The notes: generated by a model not told the origin, from the sequence alone. A stretch of 15,838 bases of DNA from UPXZ01 sp964634605 (GCA_964634605.1 CAZWLJ010000056.1:1-15838), one strand, 5' to 3'; counted from the first letter of the stretch, positions 7,798 through 14,733 are shown. Made by a program: numbers and translations.

Positions 7798-10077
7798 ATG
7801 GCATTAACGGAGGAAAGACGTACCCGCTTCAGGAAAATTTTCTGGAGAATTTTCAGAATCGGGCTTGCTGCAGTTATACTCTTATTTTTACTGATCAGTA
7901 TCGGATGGATCGGATATCTGCCTGAAATACGCGAACTGCAAAACCCGATCAATAAATCGGCAACCGAGATTTATTCAGCAGATGCACAGTTGCTCGGGAG
8001 GTTCTATAAAGGACGCGACAACCGGGTGCCCATCAATTACAATGAAATAGACCAAGACATTGTCAATGCCCTGGTTGCCACTGAGGATATACGATTCTAC
8101 AAACATTCCGGAATTGACCTGCGCGGACTGATGCGGGCTATGTTCGGGGTACTCACCCGTTCGAATGCAGGCGGAGGCAGTACCATCACCCAGCAGCTTG
8201 CCAAACAACTTTACTCGCCCGGCGCCGGAAACATTATCGAACGTGCGTTTCAGAAGCCCATTGAATGGGTTATAGCCGTGAAACTGGAAAAAATGTATTC
8301 CAAAGAAGAAATCATTGCCATGTATCTTAACCAGTTTGACTTTCTGAACAACGCAGTAGGAATTAAATCGGCATCGCATGTGTACTTCAACTCACCTGCC
8401 GACAAACTCAGTATCCAGGAAGCAGCTACCCTGGTGGGCATGTGCAAGAATCCCTCCTACTTCAACCCGCTGAGGTACAGCGAGCGTTCGACCGCACGAC
8501 GAAACGTAGTGCTTGATCAGATGCGCAAAGCCGGAATCCTCACTAAAAACGAGAGCGACTCCATAAAAAAGCTTCCGTTAGTTCTTGATTATAAACGGGT
8601 TGACCACAAAGAAGGTCTGGCACCTTATTACAGGGAATATCTCCGGAAAGTGCTCACAGCCAGGAAACCCTCCAGAAGCGATTATGCCGACTGGCAAAAG
8701 GACCTGTATGAAAGTGATAAATGGTCGTGGGAAAATGATCCCTTGTATGGATTTTTCGAAAAGAACAAAAAATCCGATGGTTCGAAATACGATATCTATA
8801 CCGACGGGCTGAAAATCTATACAACCATTGACTCAAGGATGCAACGGTATGCCGAGGAAGCCGTAGATCAGCATATGCAGAGTATTCAGAAACAGTTTTT
8901 CCGTGAAAAGAAAGGAAGAAAATACGCTCCGTTCTCGAGAGATCTGACCAGCAACGAGATATCCACCATCATGCAAAACGCCGTAGTTCAGACCGAACGC
9001 TACAGGAAACTGAAGAAAGAAGGCGCCGGAAAAGAAGAAATTGAAGAATCATTCAACACTAAAACTGAAATGCGCGTATTCACCTACCACGGCTGGGTAG
9101 ATACTGTAATGACACCGATGGATTCCATCCGTTACCACAAGCATTTTCTGAGATGCGGATTCATGTCCATGGATCCTTCCAACGGCCATGTGAAAGCCTA
9201 TGTGGGCGGACCCGACTTCACGGCATTCCAGTACGATATGGTCACTCAGGGACGCCGCCAGATTGGTTCGACCGTGAAACCCTATCTTTATACGCTTTGT
9301 ATGGAAGAAGGCATGTCGCCTTGCGATATGGTGCTGAATGCCCCGATTACCATCATGACCTCATCCGGTCCCTGGAGCCCCCGTAATGCCTCTACCCGAA
9401 GAATGGGAGAAATGGTAACCCTCAGGTGGGGACTCAAGGAATCGAACAACTGGATTTCGGCACGGCTGATGAGCCAGTACACACCCGAAACCCTTGTAAA
9501 ACTGATGCACTCCTTCGGCATAAAAGGCAAAATTGACCCTGTGGTTTCGCTGGCGCTGGGACCTGTAGAAGTTTCGGTAGCCGAAATGGTCGATGCCTAT
9601 ACCGCTTTTCCGTCCAACGGTATACGGGTCGAGCCGCTGTATGTGTCGCACATAGAAGATGCAAACGGGAATATCATTGGAAATTTCATTCCAAAAATGG
9701 AAGAAATATTCAGTGAAGAAACAGCAAACAAGATGATTTACATGATGCGAAGCGTTATTGACGACGGAACAGGCAGCCGTGTTCGCAGGGTATACGGACT
9801 TACCATGCCTATGGGTGGCAAAACCGGAACCACTAACAACAACTCCGACGGATGGTTTATGGGCTATACTCCCAAACTGGTATCGGGAGTATGGGTTGGA
9901 GGTGAAGAGCGTTCCATTCGCTTCGACTCCATGGCTCAGGGACAGGGAGCAGCCCTGGCTTTGCCTATTTGGGCCAACTACATGAAAAAAGTACTTGCCG
10001 ACAAGCAACTGGGCTATAGTCCGAAAGATGATTTCAGAGTTTCGTCGGAGTGGAGTTCGGCAGAAGGATGCGAATAA
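7798..10077 (+). CDS. Penicillin-binding protein 1A, bifunctional glycosyltransferase/transpeptidase
   Basis: 759 residues, the usual length for a Bacteroidota class A PBP. A short basic cytoplasmic tail (1-20) and one transmembrane helix (about 21-40) anchor it in the inner membrane. The GT51 domain (about 60-230) polymerises lipid II: catalytic Glu96 in TEDIRFYKHSG, GGSTITQQLAK at 126-136, and the later KLEKMYSKEEIIAMYLN. The transpeptidase domain (about 440-735) has all three motifs: Ser491-x-x-Lys494 (STVK), SNN at 549-551 and KTGT at 675-678. Both activities therefore look intact. An intervening segment (about 285-440) is rich in charged residues. An exported TPR protein begins 20 bases after the stop, and the two genes probably form an operon. 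No early truncation or missing catalytic residue is seen. Confidence 0.95.
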   Translation: MALTEERRTRFRKIFWRIFRIGLAAVILLFLLISIGWIGYLPEIRELQNPINKSATEIYSADAQLLGRFYKGRDNRVPINYNEIDQDIVNALVATEDIRFYKHSGIDLRGLMRAMFGVLTRSNAGGGSTITQQLAKQLYSPGAGNIIERAFQKPIEWVIAVKLEKMYSKEEIIAMYLNQFDFLNNAVGIKSASHVYFNSPADKLSIQEAATLVGMCKNPSYFNPLRYSERSTARRNVVLDQMRKAGILTKNESDSIKKLPLVLDYKRVDHKEGLAPYYREYLRKVLTARKPSRSDYADWQKDLYESDKWSWENDPLYGFFEKNKKSDGSKYDIYTDGLKIYTTIDSRMQRYAEEAVDQHMQSIQKQFFREKKGRKYAPFSRDLTSNEISTIMQNAVVQTERYRKLKKEGAGKEEIEESFNTKTEMRVFTYHGWVDTVMTPMDSIRYHKHFLRCGFMSMDPSNGHVKAYVGGPDFTAFQYDMVTQGRRQIGSTVKPYLYTLCMEEGMSPCDMVLNAPITIMTSSGPWSPRNASTRRMGEMVTLRWGLKESNNWISARLMSQYTPETLVKLMHSFGIKGKIDPVVSLALGPVEVSVAEMVDAYTAFPSNGIRVEPLYVSHIEDANGNIIGNFIPKMEEIFSEETANKMIYMMRSVIDDGTGSRVRRVYGLTMPMGGKTGTTNNNSDGWFMGYTPKLVSGVWVGGEERSIRFDSMAQGQGAALALPIWANYMKKVLADKQLGYSPKDDFRVSSEWSSAEGCE

Positions 10078-10097
10078 ATCATTTTACCATAAAATAA

Positions 10098-12335
10098 ATG
10101 AGAAAACTACTGATACCACTTCTGTTGTTGCTGTGTATTCAAAGTTCGTCCGGACAATGGAATACCGACCGCATCATGAGTATCGGGCGCAACGCGCTCT
10201 ATTATGAGGATTACGTACTTTCCATACAATATTTCAACCAGGTAATAAAAATAAAACCTTACCTGCCCGAGCCTTACATGTACAGAGCCATGGCCAAGGT
10301 AAATCTGGGTGACTACCTGGGCTCCGAACAGGACTGCAACGAAGCCATAGCACTCAGCCCGTTCATTCCCTACGCCTATTACACGAGAGGTTATGCCCGC
10401 AAGAATCTCGAAAAATATACCGATGCCATCCGTGATTTTACCAAGGCGCTCGAGTTCGATCCCGATAATTCAGACTACCTGGCCAACCGTATTGAAGCCA
10501 GAGAAAAAAACAGGGACTACAGGGGAGCTATTGAGGATTTGAAATATTTCAAAAAAATAAACCCGAAAGCCAAAGGCATAGAGTACGAGATAGGCAGAAT
10601 CATGCTTGCCGATAACGACACGGCAGGTGCCGAAGAAATGGTGCGAAGAAACATCGAGATTGACAGCACCATGGAGCTTTCGTACAAGCTTCTTGCCCAC
10701 ATCAAGGAAAAGAAAAACGACCTCAGGGGAGCCATTGAAAGCCTGAAAGAGCTCAAAAGAATCAACCACAAATCGGAAAACACCGACCTTGAAACAGGAA
10801 GGCTTTACCTGGCTCTGAACGACACCGCATCGGCACTTCAGGCATTCAGCAGTTCGATAGAGACAGAACCTGCCAAACCATACGCTTACGGCGTCAGGGC
10901 ATTCATCCGGATGGTGAGAAACGATGAGAAAGGAGCGCTGGAGGATTACACCAGGGCCATTGAAAATGGTTCGGAATTTGTGGGTGATTACATCAACCGG
11001 GGAATACTGAATGTGAAGAAATACAATTTCAACCAGGCGCTCAACGACTATAATTACGCCATCCTGCTCGATCGTTCGAACAGCCTAGCCTACTACAACC
11101 GCGCACTGCTGCGCAACAACCTGGGCGATAAAAACAATGCCCTGACGGATCTGGAACGTGTGGTGGAAATGGACAACCAAAACTACGAAGCTCTGCTGCA
11201 AAAAGCCCACCTGGAACTGGAACTGGGTATGCTCGATGAATCTATTTCCGACTTTGAAACCATACTGTCACACTACAAATACTACGCTCCTGCCTACTAT
11301 TCGCTTGCCGAAGCATACAATAAAAAAGGCGATAAACGCAAATCGAACTATTACAAATCACTGGTTTTTGAAATTGTAAACAACAAGGATTATTACAAAA
11401 AGAAACAGCTACTCGAGCCCAAAAACCAGATTGCAAAAGCTACCAACACGGCAACATCCGTGACACAAACAAAAAGCCTTGCCGACAAGCTTTCGGCACA
11501 GTCGGAAGACAAGTTCAGGAAATCTACCTACAAAGATAACCTGAGAGGCAAAGTGCAGAATAACTATGCTGAACTGAACTACATCAAAAACGCCGATCTG
11601 ACATTCGAAGATGTGGATTCAGTACTGACCAGCACCAATCGTTTTCACGACCTGATTCAGGAATTCAACAGGAAAAATAAATATACCGGTAAGCTGAAAA
11701 TAGCGGTTAACAGCAAGATAATCAGCGCAGGTAATATTCAGTCGCATTTCGAGCAGATAGAAAAGCTATCAGAAAGAATTCGCCGGAATGATTCGGATGC
11801 CGATCTGTATTTTGCCAGAGCGACAGAATTCGAATCGGTGCAGGATTACAACAGCTCACTCGAAGACCTGAACAGGGCCATCGGGCTGAACAATCAGTTT
11901 ACGCTGGCTTATTTCATGCGTGCCAACGTGCGCATCAAGCTGATGAATTATGACCAGAACTCAGCAGAAGAAACCAAGGACGAAAAAGGAGGTTCAGCAG
12001 GTTCGATGAAAGAAGAAAATAATAAAATCAACCGGCTCAGGGTAATCGAGGATTACGACCAGGTAATAGCTCTCAGGCCGGATTTTGCTTTTGTATATTA
12101 CAACAAGGGTAATTTCCTTGCCGCTCAGAAAGATTACCGCTCAGCGGTGAGCAACTACGGCAAAGCCATTGAGCTGGATCCGTATTTCTCTGAATCTTAT
12201 TTCGGGCGGGGCCTCTCCTACATTTTCCTCAACGAGGAAGAACCAGCCAAACTCGACCTGAGCAAAGCCGGTGAACTGGGAATATACAGAGCCTACAACC
12301 TGCTGAACAGATTGCTCCAAAAAAACGACGAATAA
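10098..12335 (+). CDS. Exported tetratricopeptide repeat protein
   Basis: 745 residues. A signal peptide (RK then LLIPLLLLLCIQSSSG, residues 1-20) predicts a periplasmic protein. A cysteine at 13 lies inside the hydrophobic run and is not a convincing lipobox. TPR units fill about 24-420, then a less regular charged linker with Thr/Lys/Asn-rich sequence (about 430-560), then a second TPR block (about 565-735) broken by an acidic insertion near 621-645 (EETKDEKGG, MKEEN). Residues 139-190 and 207-258 are recognisable duplicates offset by 68 residues, two TPR lengths (RDYRGAIEDLKYFKKIN against NDLRGAIESLKELKRIN). TPR proteins act as binding scaffolds, and no enzymatic domain is present. Position 20 bases after PBP1A suggests a role in cell-wall synthesis or its regulation, but that is inference. 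It is followed by a strong hairpin. Confidence 0.85.
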   Translation: MRKLLIPLLLLLCIQSSSGQWNTDRIMSIGRNALYYEDYVLSIQYFNQVIKIKPYLPEPYMYRAMAKVNLGDYLGSEQDCNEAIALSPFIPYAYYTRGYARKNLEKYTDAIRDFTKALEFDPDNSDYLANRIEAREKNRDYRGAIEDLKYFKKINPKAKGIEYEIGRIMLADNDTAGAEEMVRRNIEIDSTMELSYKLLAHIKEKKNDLRGAIESLKELKRINHKSENTDLETGRLYLALNDTASALQAFSSSIETEPAKPYAYGVRAFIRMVRNDEKGALEDYTRAIENGSEFVGDYINRGILNVKKYNFNQALNDYNYAILLDRSNSLAYYNRALLRNNLGDKNNALTDLERVVEMDNQNYEALLQKAHLELELGMLDESISDFETILSHYKYYAPAYYSLAEAYNKKGDKRKSNYYKSLVFEIVNNKDYYKKKQLLEPKNQIAKATNTATSVTQTKSLADKLSAQSEDKFRKSTYKDNLRGKVQNNYAELNYIKNADLTFEDVDSVLTSTNRFHDLIQEFNRKNKYTGKLKIAVNSKIISAGNIQSHFEQIEKLSERIRRNDSDADLYFARATEFESVQDYNSSLEDLNRAIGLNNQFTLAYFMRANVRIKLMNYDQNSAEETKDEKGGSAGSMKEENNKINRLRVIEDYDQVIALRPDFAFVYYNKGNFLAAQKDYRSAVSNYGKAIELDPYFSESYFGRGLSYIFLNEEEPAKLDLSKAGELGIYRAYNLLNRLLQKNDE

Positions 12336-12340
12336 CAGCA

Positions 12341-12370
12341 CTCCTTTTTTAATTTTTATTAAAAAAGGAG
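12341..12370 (+). terminator. Terminator hairpin of the PBP1A-TPR operon
   Basis: Arms CTCCTTTTTTAAT (12341-12353) and ATTAAAAAAGGAG (12358-12370) pair perfectly over 13 bp with a TTTT loop, starting 5 bases after the TPR stop. The following CTTTGCTTATT is only a weak T-tract, so it may serve termination, 3' end protection, or both. Confidence 0.75.
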
Positions 12371-12423
12371 CTTTGCTTATTAAAACGTGGATATTTAACA
12401 CTAGCCTACCCTGTTTGACCCAT

Positions 12424-12447
12424 TTTATATGCTGTATAACATATAAA
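12424..12447. promoter_or_regulatory. Operator-like dyad upstream of the candidate small RNA promoter
   Basis: TTTATATG (12424-12431) and CATATAAA (12440-12447) are perfect 8-bp inverted arms around CTGTATAA. The dyad ends 29 bases before the -7 box at 12477, so it covers about -43 to -67 relative to the expected start. That is a common place for an activator or repressor site. It could also be chance AT-rich symmetry. No regulator is encoded nearby. Confidence 0.35.
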
Positions 12448-12476
12448 TTTAGTGCATAAACTTCAACTTTTTGTCT

Positions 12477-12484
12477 TATCTTTG
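12477..12484 (+). promoter_or_regulatory. Bacteroidetes promoter box in the gene-free gap
   Basis: TATCTTTG followed by C matches the TAnnTTTG consensus, the same sequence found ahead of the tRNA-Pro gene. Transcription would start near 12490 on the plus strand, where there is no open reading frame before the terminator at 12670-12705. Confidence 0.6.
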
Positions 12485-12489
12485 CATCA

Positions 12490-12705
12490 GCACAGCACAG
12501 CACAGTGTAGTGTTACACCTTAAATTAAAAAAGAACCAATCTTTCTAACTATTAATATCTATACAATTTTAAAAAATCATCACGAGTTACTTTCTTATTT
12601 GAAAAAGCAAACTCAAATTTACTCCGAAACATCTGCTGCTCTGTGAAGAACGGCAGATATGGAAAAGTAAAAAAAATCCGGGAATGGCAATTTCCGGATT
12701 TTTTT
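12490..12705 (+). ncRNA. Candidate small RNA, about 215 nt, family not recognised
   Basis: A near-consensus promoter box (12477-12484) and a strong terminator (12670-12705) bracket about 215 bases with no credible reading frame in any frame. The predicted transcript starts with three overlapping CAGCA units. It contains a hairpin GTGTA/TACAC with loop GTGT (near 12507-12520), a possible GAGTT/AACTC stem around 12583-12615, and ATCTGC/GCAGAT around 12630-12657. The 5' CACAG...AGCA can pair with TGCTCTGTG near 12636-12645, hinting at a closed rod. The architecture would suit a 6S-like or other regulatory RNA, but no signature of a named family is recognised and no expression evidence exists. 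Alternatively the promoter could drive antisense RNA over the exonuclease gene. Confidence 0.4.
12670..12705. terminator. Bidirectional Rho-independent terminator
   Basis: AAAAAATCCGG (12671-12681) pairs with CCGGATTTTTT (12694-12704), extended inward by G-U, A-U and A-U around loop TGGCAA. T-tracts exist on both strands, so it can end the plus-strand candidate small RNA and the minus-strand exonuclease transcript, whose stop codon (12704-12706) overlaps it. Confidence 0.85.
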
Positions 12706-13198
12706 ATTCCAACCTTTTGGCTATGTGCGCACAGGCTTCGGCATCGGCCAGCGCATGGTGATGGTTAATCAGTTCGTAGCCACAATACCTCGATACGGTA
12801 TTCAACTTAAAATCGGGTAAAAGTCCTTTCAGCTTTTTCCGGGCCATCTGGAGGGTACAGTGAAATTCATATCCGGGGTAATCGAGCTGATAAGTGCGAA
12901 ACACCGCTTTCAGGCAACTTTCATCAAAACCTTTGTTGTGAGCGATGAGGGGCAGTCCTTCAATCAGCGGCTCGATCTGCTCCCAAACACGGGGAAAAAC
13001 AGGAGCACAGAGCGTGTCTTCCATGCGGATACCATGCACACGGGTATTCCAGTATGTGTAGAATTCCGGTTCGGGACGTATGAGGCTGTAAAACTTATCG
13101 GTAATCACGCCATCACGCACCACTACCACGCCCACACTACATACACTGGTGGGATACTGATTGGCGGTTTCGAAATCGATGGCGGCGAAGGAATTCAT
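12704..13198 (-). CDS. DEDDh-family 3'-5' exonuclease (DnaQ/RNase T type)
   Basis: 164 residues, one domain, cytoplasmic. The exonuclease motifs are complete: Asp8 and Glu10 in AAIDFETA (ExoI), Asp92 in AHNKGFDESCL (ExoII), and His147 with Asp152 in HHHALADAEACA (ExoIII, the HxAxxDA form of DEDDh enzymes). These four acidic residues and histidine bind two divalent metals and hydrolyse nucleotides from a 3' end. The protein resembles the small stand-alone epsilon-like exonucleases of Bacteroidota rather than a polymerase-bound subunit, and it lacks BRCT or helicase extensions. DNA versus RNA substrate cannot be decided. It is a single-gene unit: a promoter box lies at 13331-13338 and its stop codon overlaps a bidirectional terminator. 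Confidence 0.92.
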   Translation of the reverse strand: MNSFAAIDFETANQYPTSVCSVGVVVVRDGVITDKFYSLIRPEPEFYTYWNTRVHGIRMEDTLCAPVFPRVWEQIEPLIEGLPLIAHNKGFDESCLKAVFRTYQLDYPGYEFHCTLQMARKKLKGLLPDFKLNTVSRYCGYELINHHHALADAEACAHIAKRLE

Positions 13199-13205
13199 AA
13201 GGCAA

Positions 13206-13252
13206 CCCCCCTAACTCTGCTTCGGAATACTCAGCGCATAGCCTGAAGGGGG
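13206..13252. repeat. Interrupted palindrome CCCCCCTAAC...CTGAAGGGGG
   Basis: A run of six C (13206-13211) followed by TAAC pairs across 34 bases with AAGGGGG ending at 13252. Compact palindromes of this CCCCCTGAAGGGGG kind are familiar intergenic repeats in Bacteroidota. Here the middle is occupied by about 26 bases including CTTCGGAATACTCAG (13220-13234), which resembles another repeat at 14492-14507. Confidence 0.45.
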
Positions 13253-13330
13253 AATAAGAGAGTGTTTAGTTATAATTATCTGATTAAAAAATTGTTTTCA
13301 CTGTATAAGCGACAAAAACAGAATACATTA

Positions 13331-13338
13331 CAAAGATA
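13331..13338 (-). promoter_or_regulatory. Promoter box for the exonuclease gene
   Basis: The minus strand reads TATCTTTG, a match to TAnnTTTG. Transcription would start near 13325, about 125 nt before the ATG at 13198, so the leader would include the interrupted palindrome at 13206-13252. The -33 region is weak. Confidence 0.5.
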
Positions 13339-13438
13339 GTAAATTGATTTATAACAGCCAGAAGGATTATTAAAAATGCATGAGTCCGATAAAGGTACTT
13401 TGTTGATGCTTTGTGGTGAATAGATTTATACGTCATTT

Positions 13439-13476
13439 TAAAAAAAGAGAGAGGACAGAGACCAGACTCTGCCCTC
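13439..13476 (-). terminator. Rho-independent terminator of the DUF6266-type gene
   Basis: GAGGACAGAG (13451-13460) pairs with CTCTGCCCTC (13467-13476) at nine of ten positions around a 6-base loop. On the minus strand the stem is followed by CTCTTTTTTT. It lies 13 bases past the stop at 13489, so it ends this gene's transcript. Confidence 0.85.
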
Positions 13477-13488
13477 ACCTTGAGAGAA

Positions 13489-14115
13489 TTACTGAACTAC
13501 CGTGCCGATATACTCGCTGCCGGATTTTTTCAAACCATCGACAGAAACGAAATATATCCAGACATGAATCAGCGCACCGTTCCAGATTTCAGGCATTTCC
13601 AGGTTAATGGTGCCAGCGGAAAGCGGAACATTGCCCGATAATGAATATACCTGATTCTTTTCCTCGTTGTAGAATACAAAAGAAGGCAACGATGCGAGAT
13701 CAATACCATCGAATTTAGTTGTATCCCAGTCAATATTAAATATCCCCGGGTCAACTTTTTCAAGCATAATTTTTCCGGGTAAAGAGAGTGTACCTTCCGA
13801 AAACACTAATTTGCTCATATCGATTGAGAAATCGGGATATTCGCCTACCAAAGCATTTTTGAAAGCCAGACTTATTGCATACCTGATACCCACGTTACCT
13901 CCAAAATTATTCTTGAAAACGGTATAAAATGGTACCAGCACAGAATTGATGAAACCAAACTTAGCCCGATGAGCAACCTGCTTATCGGTACGGGGATTGG
14001 TCGGTTCACTTGCTACCCGGAGATAATTTTTACCGGTAGCCTTCGATTTTGTGGCAAGAGCATCTCCGTACTTACCGGAGATTTTGCCGAATGTATAAGA
14101 TTTAAATGTTGCCAT
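13489..14115 (-). CDS. DUF6266-type protein, function unknown
   Basis: 208 residues with no signal peptide or membrane segment. The N-terminal part has a pattern I associate with DUF6266 proteins of Bacteroidota: FGKISGKYGDALA at 9-21, a basic stretch with NYLRV, then NPRTDKQVAHRAKFGFINSVL at about 40-60. The C-terminal half (about 110-208) looks like beta-rich sandwich sequence (FNIDWDTT, AGTINLEMP, ALIHVWIYFVSVDG). The function of this family is not known to me. The NPRTxxQ...RxKF pattern has a superficial similarity to phage or surface structural proteins, but this is not evidence of function. An AGAGG four bases before the ATG is an unusually good Shine-Dalgarno site for this window. It has its own terminator, no operon partner, and repeat-rich DNA on both sides. 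Confidence 0.7.
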   Translation of the reverse strand: MATFKSYTFGKISGKYGDALATKSKATGKNYLRVASEPTNPRTDKQVAHRAKFGFINSVLVPFYTVFKNNFGGNVGIRYAISLAFKNALVGEYPDFSIDMSKLVFSEGTLSLPGKIMLEKVDPGIFNIDWDTTKFDGIDLASLPSFVFYNEEKNQVYSLSGNVPLSAGTINLEMPEIWNGALIHVWIYFVSVDGLKKSGSEYIGTVVQ

Positions 14116-14228
14116 TTGCCTCTATTTTTGAAATTAAAACATTTGTTTTTTTCATAACAAACGAGAACTTGTTAAATTTAAAATTTAGAAATCAGAGAAA
14201 ATGTAATTACTTAGAAAGTACTTACAAT

Positions 14229-14334
14229 CACAGAGGATTCACAGAGAAAGTACAGAGCATCACAGAGAATCACATAGAAATCACAGAGAAATCATAGTAT
14301 TACCACGGTACTATCCCTTTGGAATCACAGAGAA
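14229..14334. repeat. Degenerate CACAGAG repeat array, period 10-11 bases
   Basis: CACAGAG or a one-base variant begins at 14229, 14240, 14251, 14261, 14271 and 14282, then again at 14326 (44 bases, or four units, later; a decayed TCATAG lies at 14292). Typical unit: TCACAGAGAAA. A hairpin ATAGTA/TACTAT (14294-14314) interrupts the array. Units are too short and too close for CRISPR. Confidence 0.8.
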
Positions 14335-14435
14335 TAGTTGGTGCCCGTATGGGCCGATGCGCTCGTTTTGAGCAGTTAATAATCTGAAAAGTTTTTAGTG
14401 AGATCATTTTGCGTTCGTTGTTTGATTTACGAATG

Positions 14436-14443
14436 CAAATTTA
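14436..14443 (-). promoter_or_regulatory. Possible promoter box reading toward the DUF6266-type gene
   Basis: The minus strand reads TAAATTTG followed by C, matching TAnnTTTG. Transcription would start near 14430 and pass through two hairpins and the CACAGAG array, giving a leader of about 315 nt before the ATG at 14115. No good -33 element is seen. Confidence 0.3.
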
Positions 14444-14458
14444 CAGGTGAAATAAAGA

Positions 14459-14490
14459 TTGGGGTATGGTTGGGGTAGGTACTGGGGTAC
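14459..14490 (+). repeat. G-run tandem repeat TTGGGGTA with 11-base period
   Basis: TTGGGGTATGG, TTGGGGTAGGT and ACTGGGGTAC follow one another at 14459, 14470 and 14481. TTGGGGTAGGTA recurs at 14651-14662. Three GGGG runs plus two GG pairs fall within 30 bases, so a two-tier or interrupted G-quadruplex is possible on this strand. Confidence 0.55.
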
Positions 14491-14512
14491 ACTTCGACTA
14501 CGCTCAGTGACC
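14490..14512. repeat. Imperfect palindrome with CTTCG-ACTACG-CTCAG core
   Basis: CACT (14490-14493) and AGTG (14506-14509) flank the core, and GGT upstream pairs with ACC downstream across one bulged base. The TTCGACTACGCTCAG core is a sequence I recognise as recurring between genes in many environmental bacterial genomes. A shorter relative lies at 13220-13234. Confidence 0.45.
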
Positions 14513-14689
14513 GGTGTTTAGTAACCGTACTTTGGACGAAATAAATGGCTTTAGATGTAGTTTAATGCAGTAAGCAGGAAATTTTAGAAAAAAAAAACAG
14601 AGAAAAAAAGGTAGAGAAAAAATTAATTATTTAACAGTATTTAACTATGATTGGGGTAGGTAAATTTAATGACTGAGTAAAGAAGAAAG

Positions 14690-14733
14690 AAAAAACAAAC
14701 GTTCAAAACGTCTAGTGACATTTTGAACGTTTG
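14690..14733 (-). terminator. Probable terminator of the AT-rich right-edge gene
   Basis: CAAACGTTCAAAA (14696-14708) and TTTTGAACGTTTG (14721-14733) are a perfect 13-bp inverted repeat around a 12-base loop that can add a GT/AC pair. On the minus strand it is followed directly by TTTTTTCTTTC. It lies about 257 bases past the stop of the edge gene, implying a long 3' untranslated region. Confidence 0.7.

Larger units (their letters stand above)
13199..13488. other. Intergenic region with interrupted palindrome
   Basis: These 290 bases between the exonuclease and the DUF6266-type gene contain no credible gene. They hold an interrupted C-run/G-run palindrome (13206-13252), the exonuclease promoter box and a terminator for the gene on the right. 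The rest is AT-rich without visible structure. Confidence 0.7.

Noticed and set aside
9361..10008. A 215-codon minus-strand open frame
   Set aside because: It lies fully inside the PBP1A gene over the transpeptidase motifs; composition is typical of an antisense shadow.
12860..13246. A 128-codon plus-strand open frame
   Set aside because: It is antisense to the exonuclease, whose DEDDh residues are complete; no family pattern is visible in the translation.
14129..14161. A TTTG-N21-TAATTTCA promoter just ahead of the DUF6266-type gene
   Set aside because: The -7 box departs from TAnnTTTG at two positions and the start point would fall inside the ribosome binding site.
14106..14297. A 63-codon plus-strand small protein
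   Set aside because: The frame overlaps the start of the DUF6266-type gene and its C-terminal half is a translation of the CACAGAG repeats; no ribosome binding site is seen.
14229..14334. CRISPR array
   Set aside because: Repeat units are about 7-11 bases and abut one another without spacers, and no cas gene is in the window.
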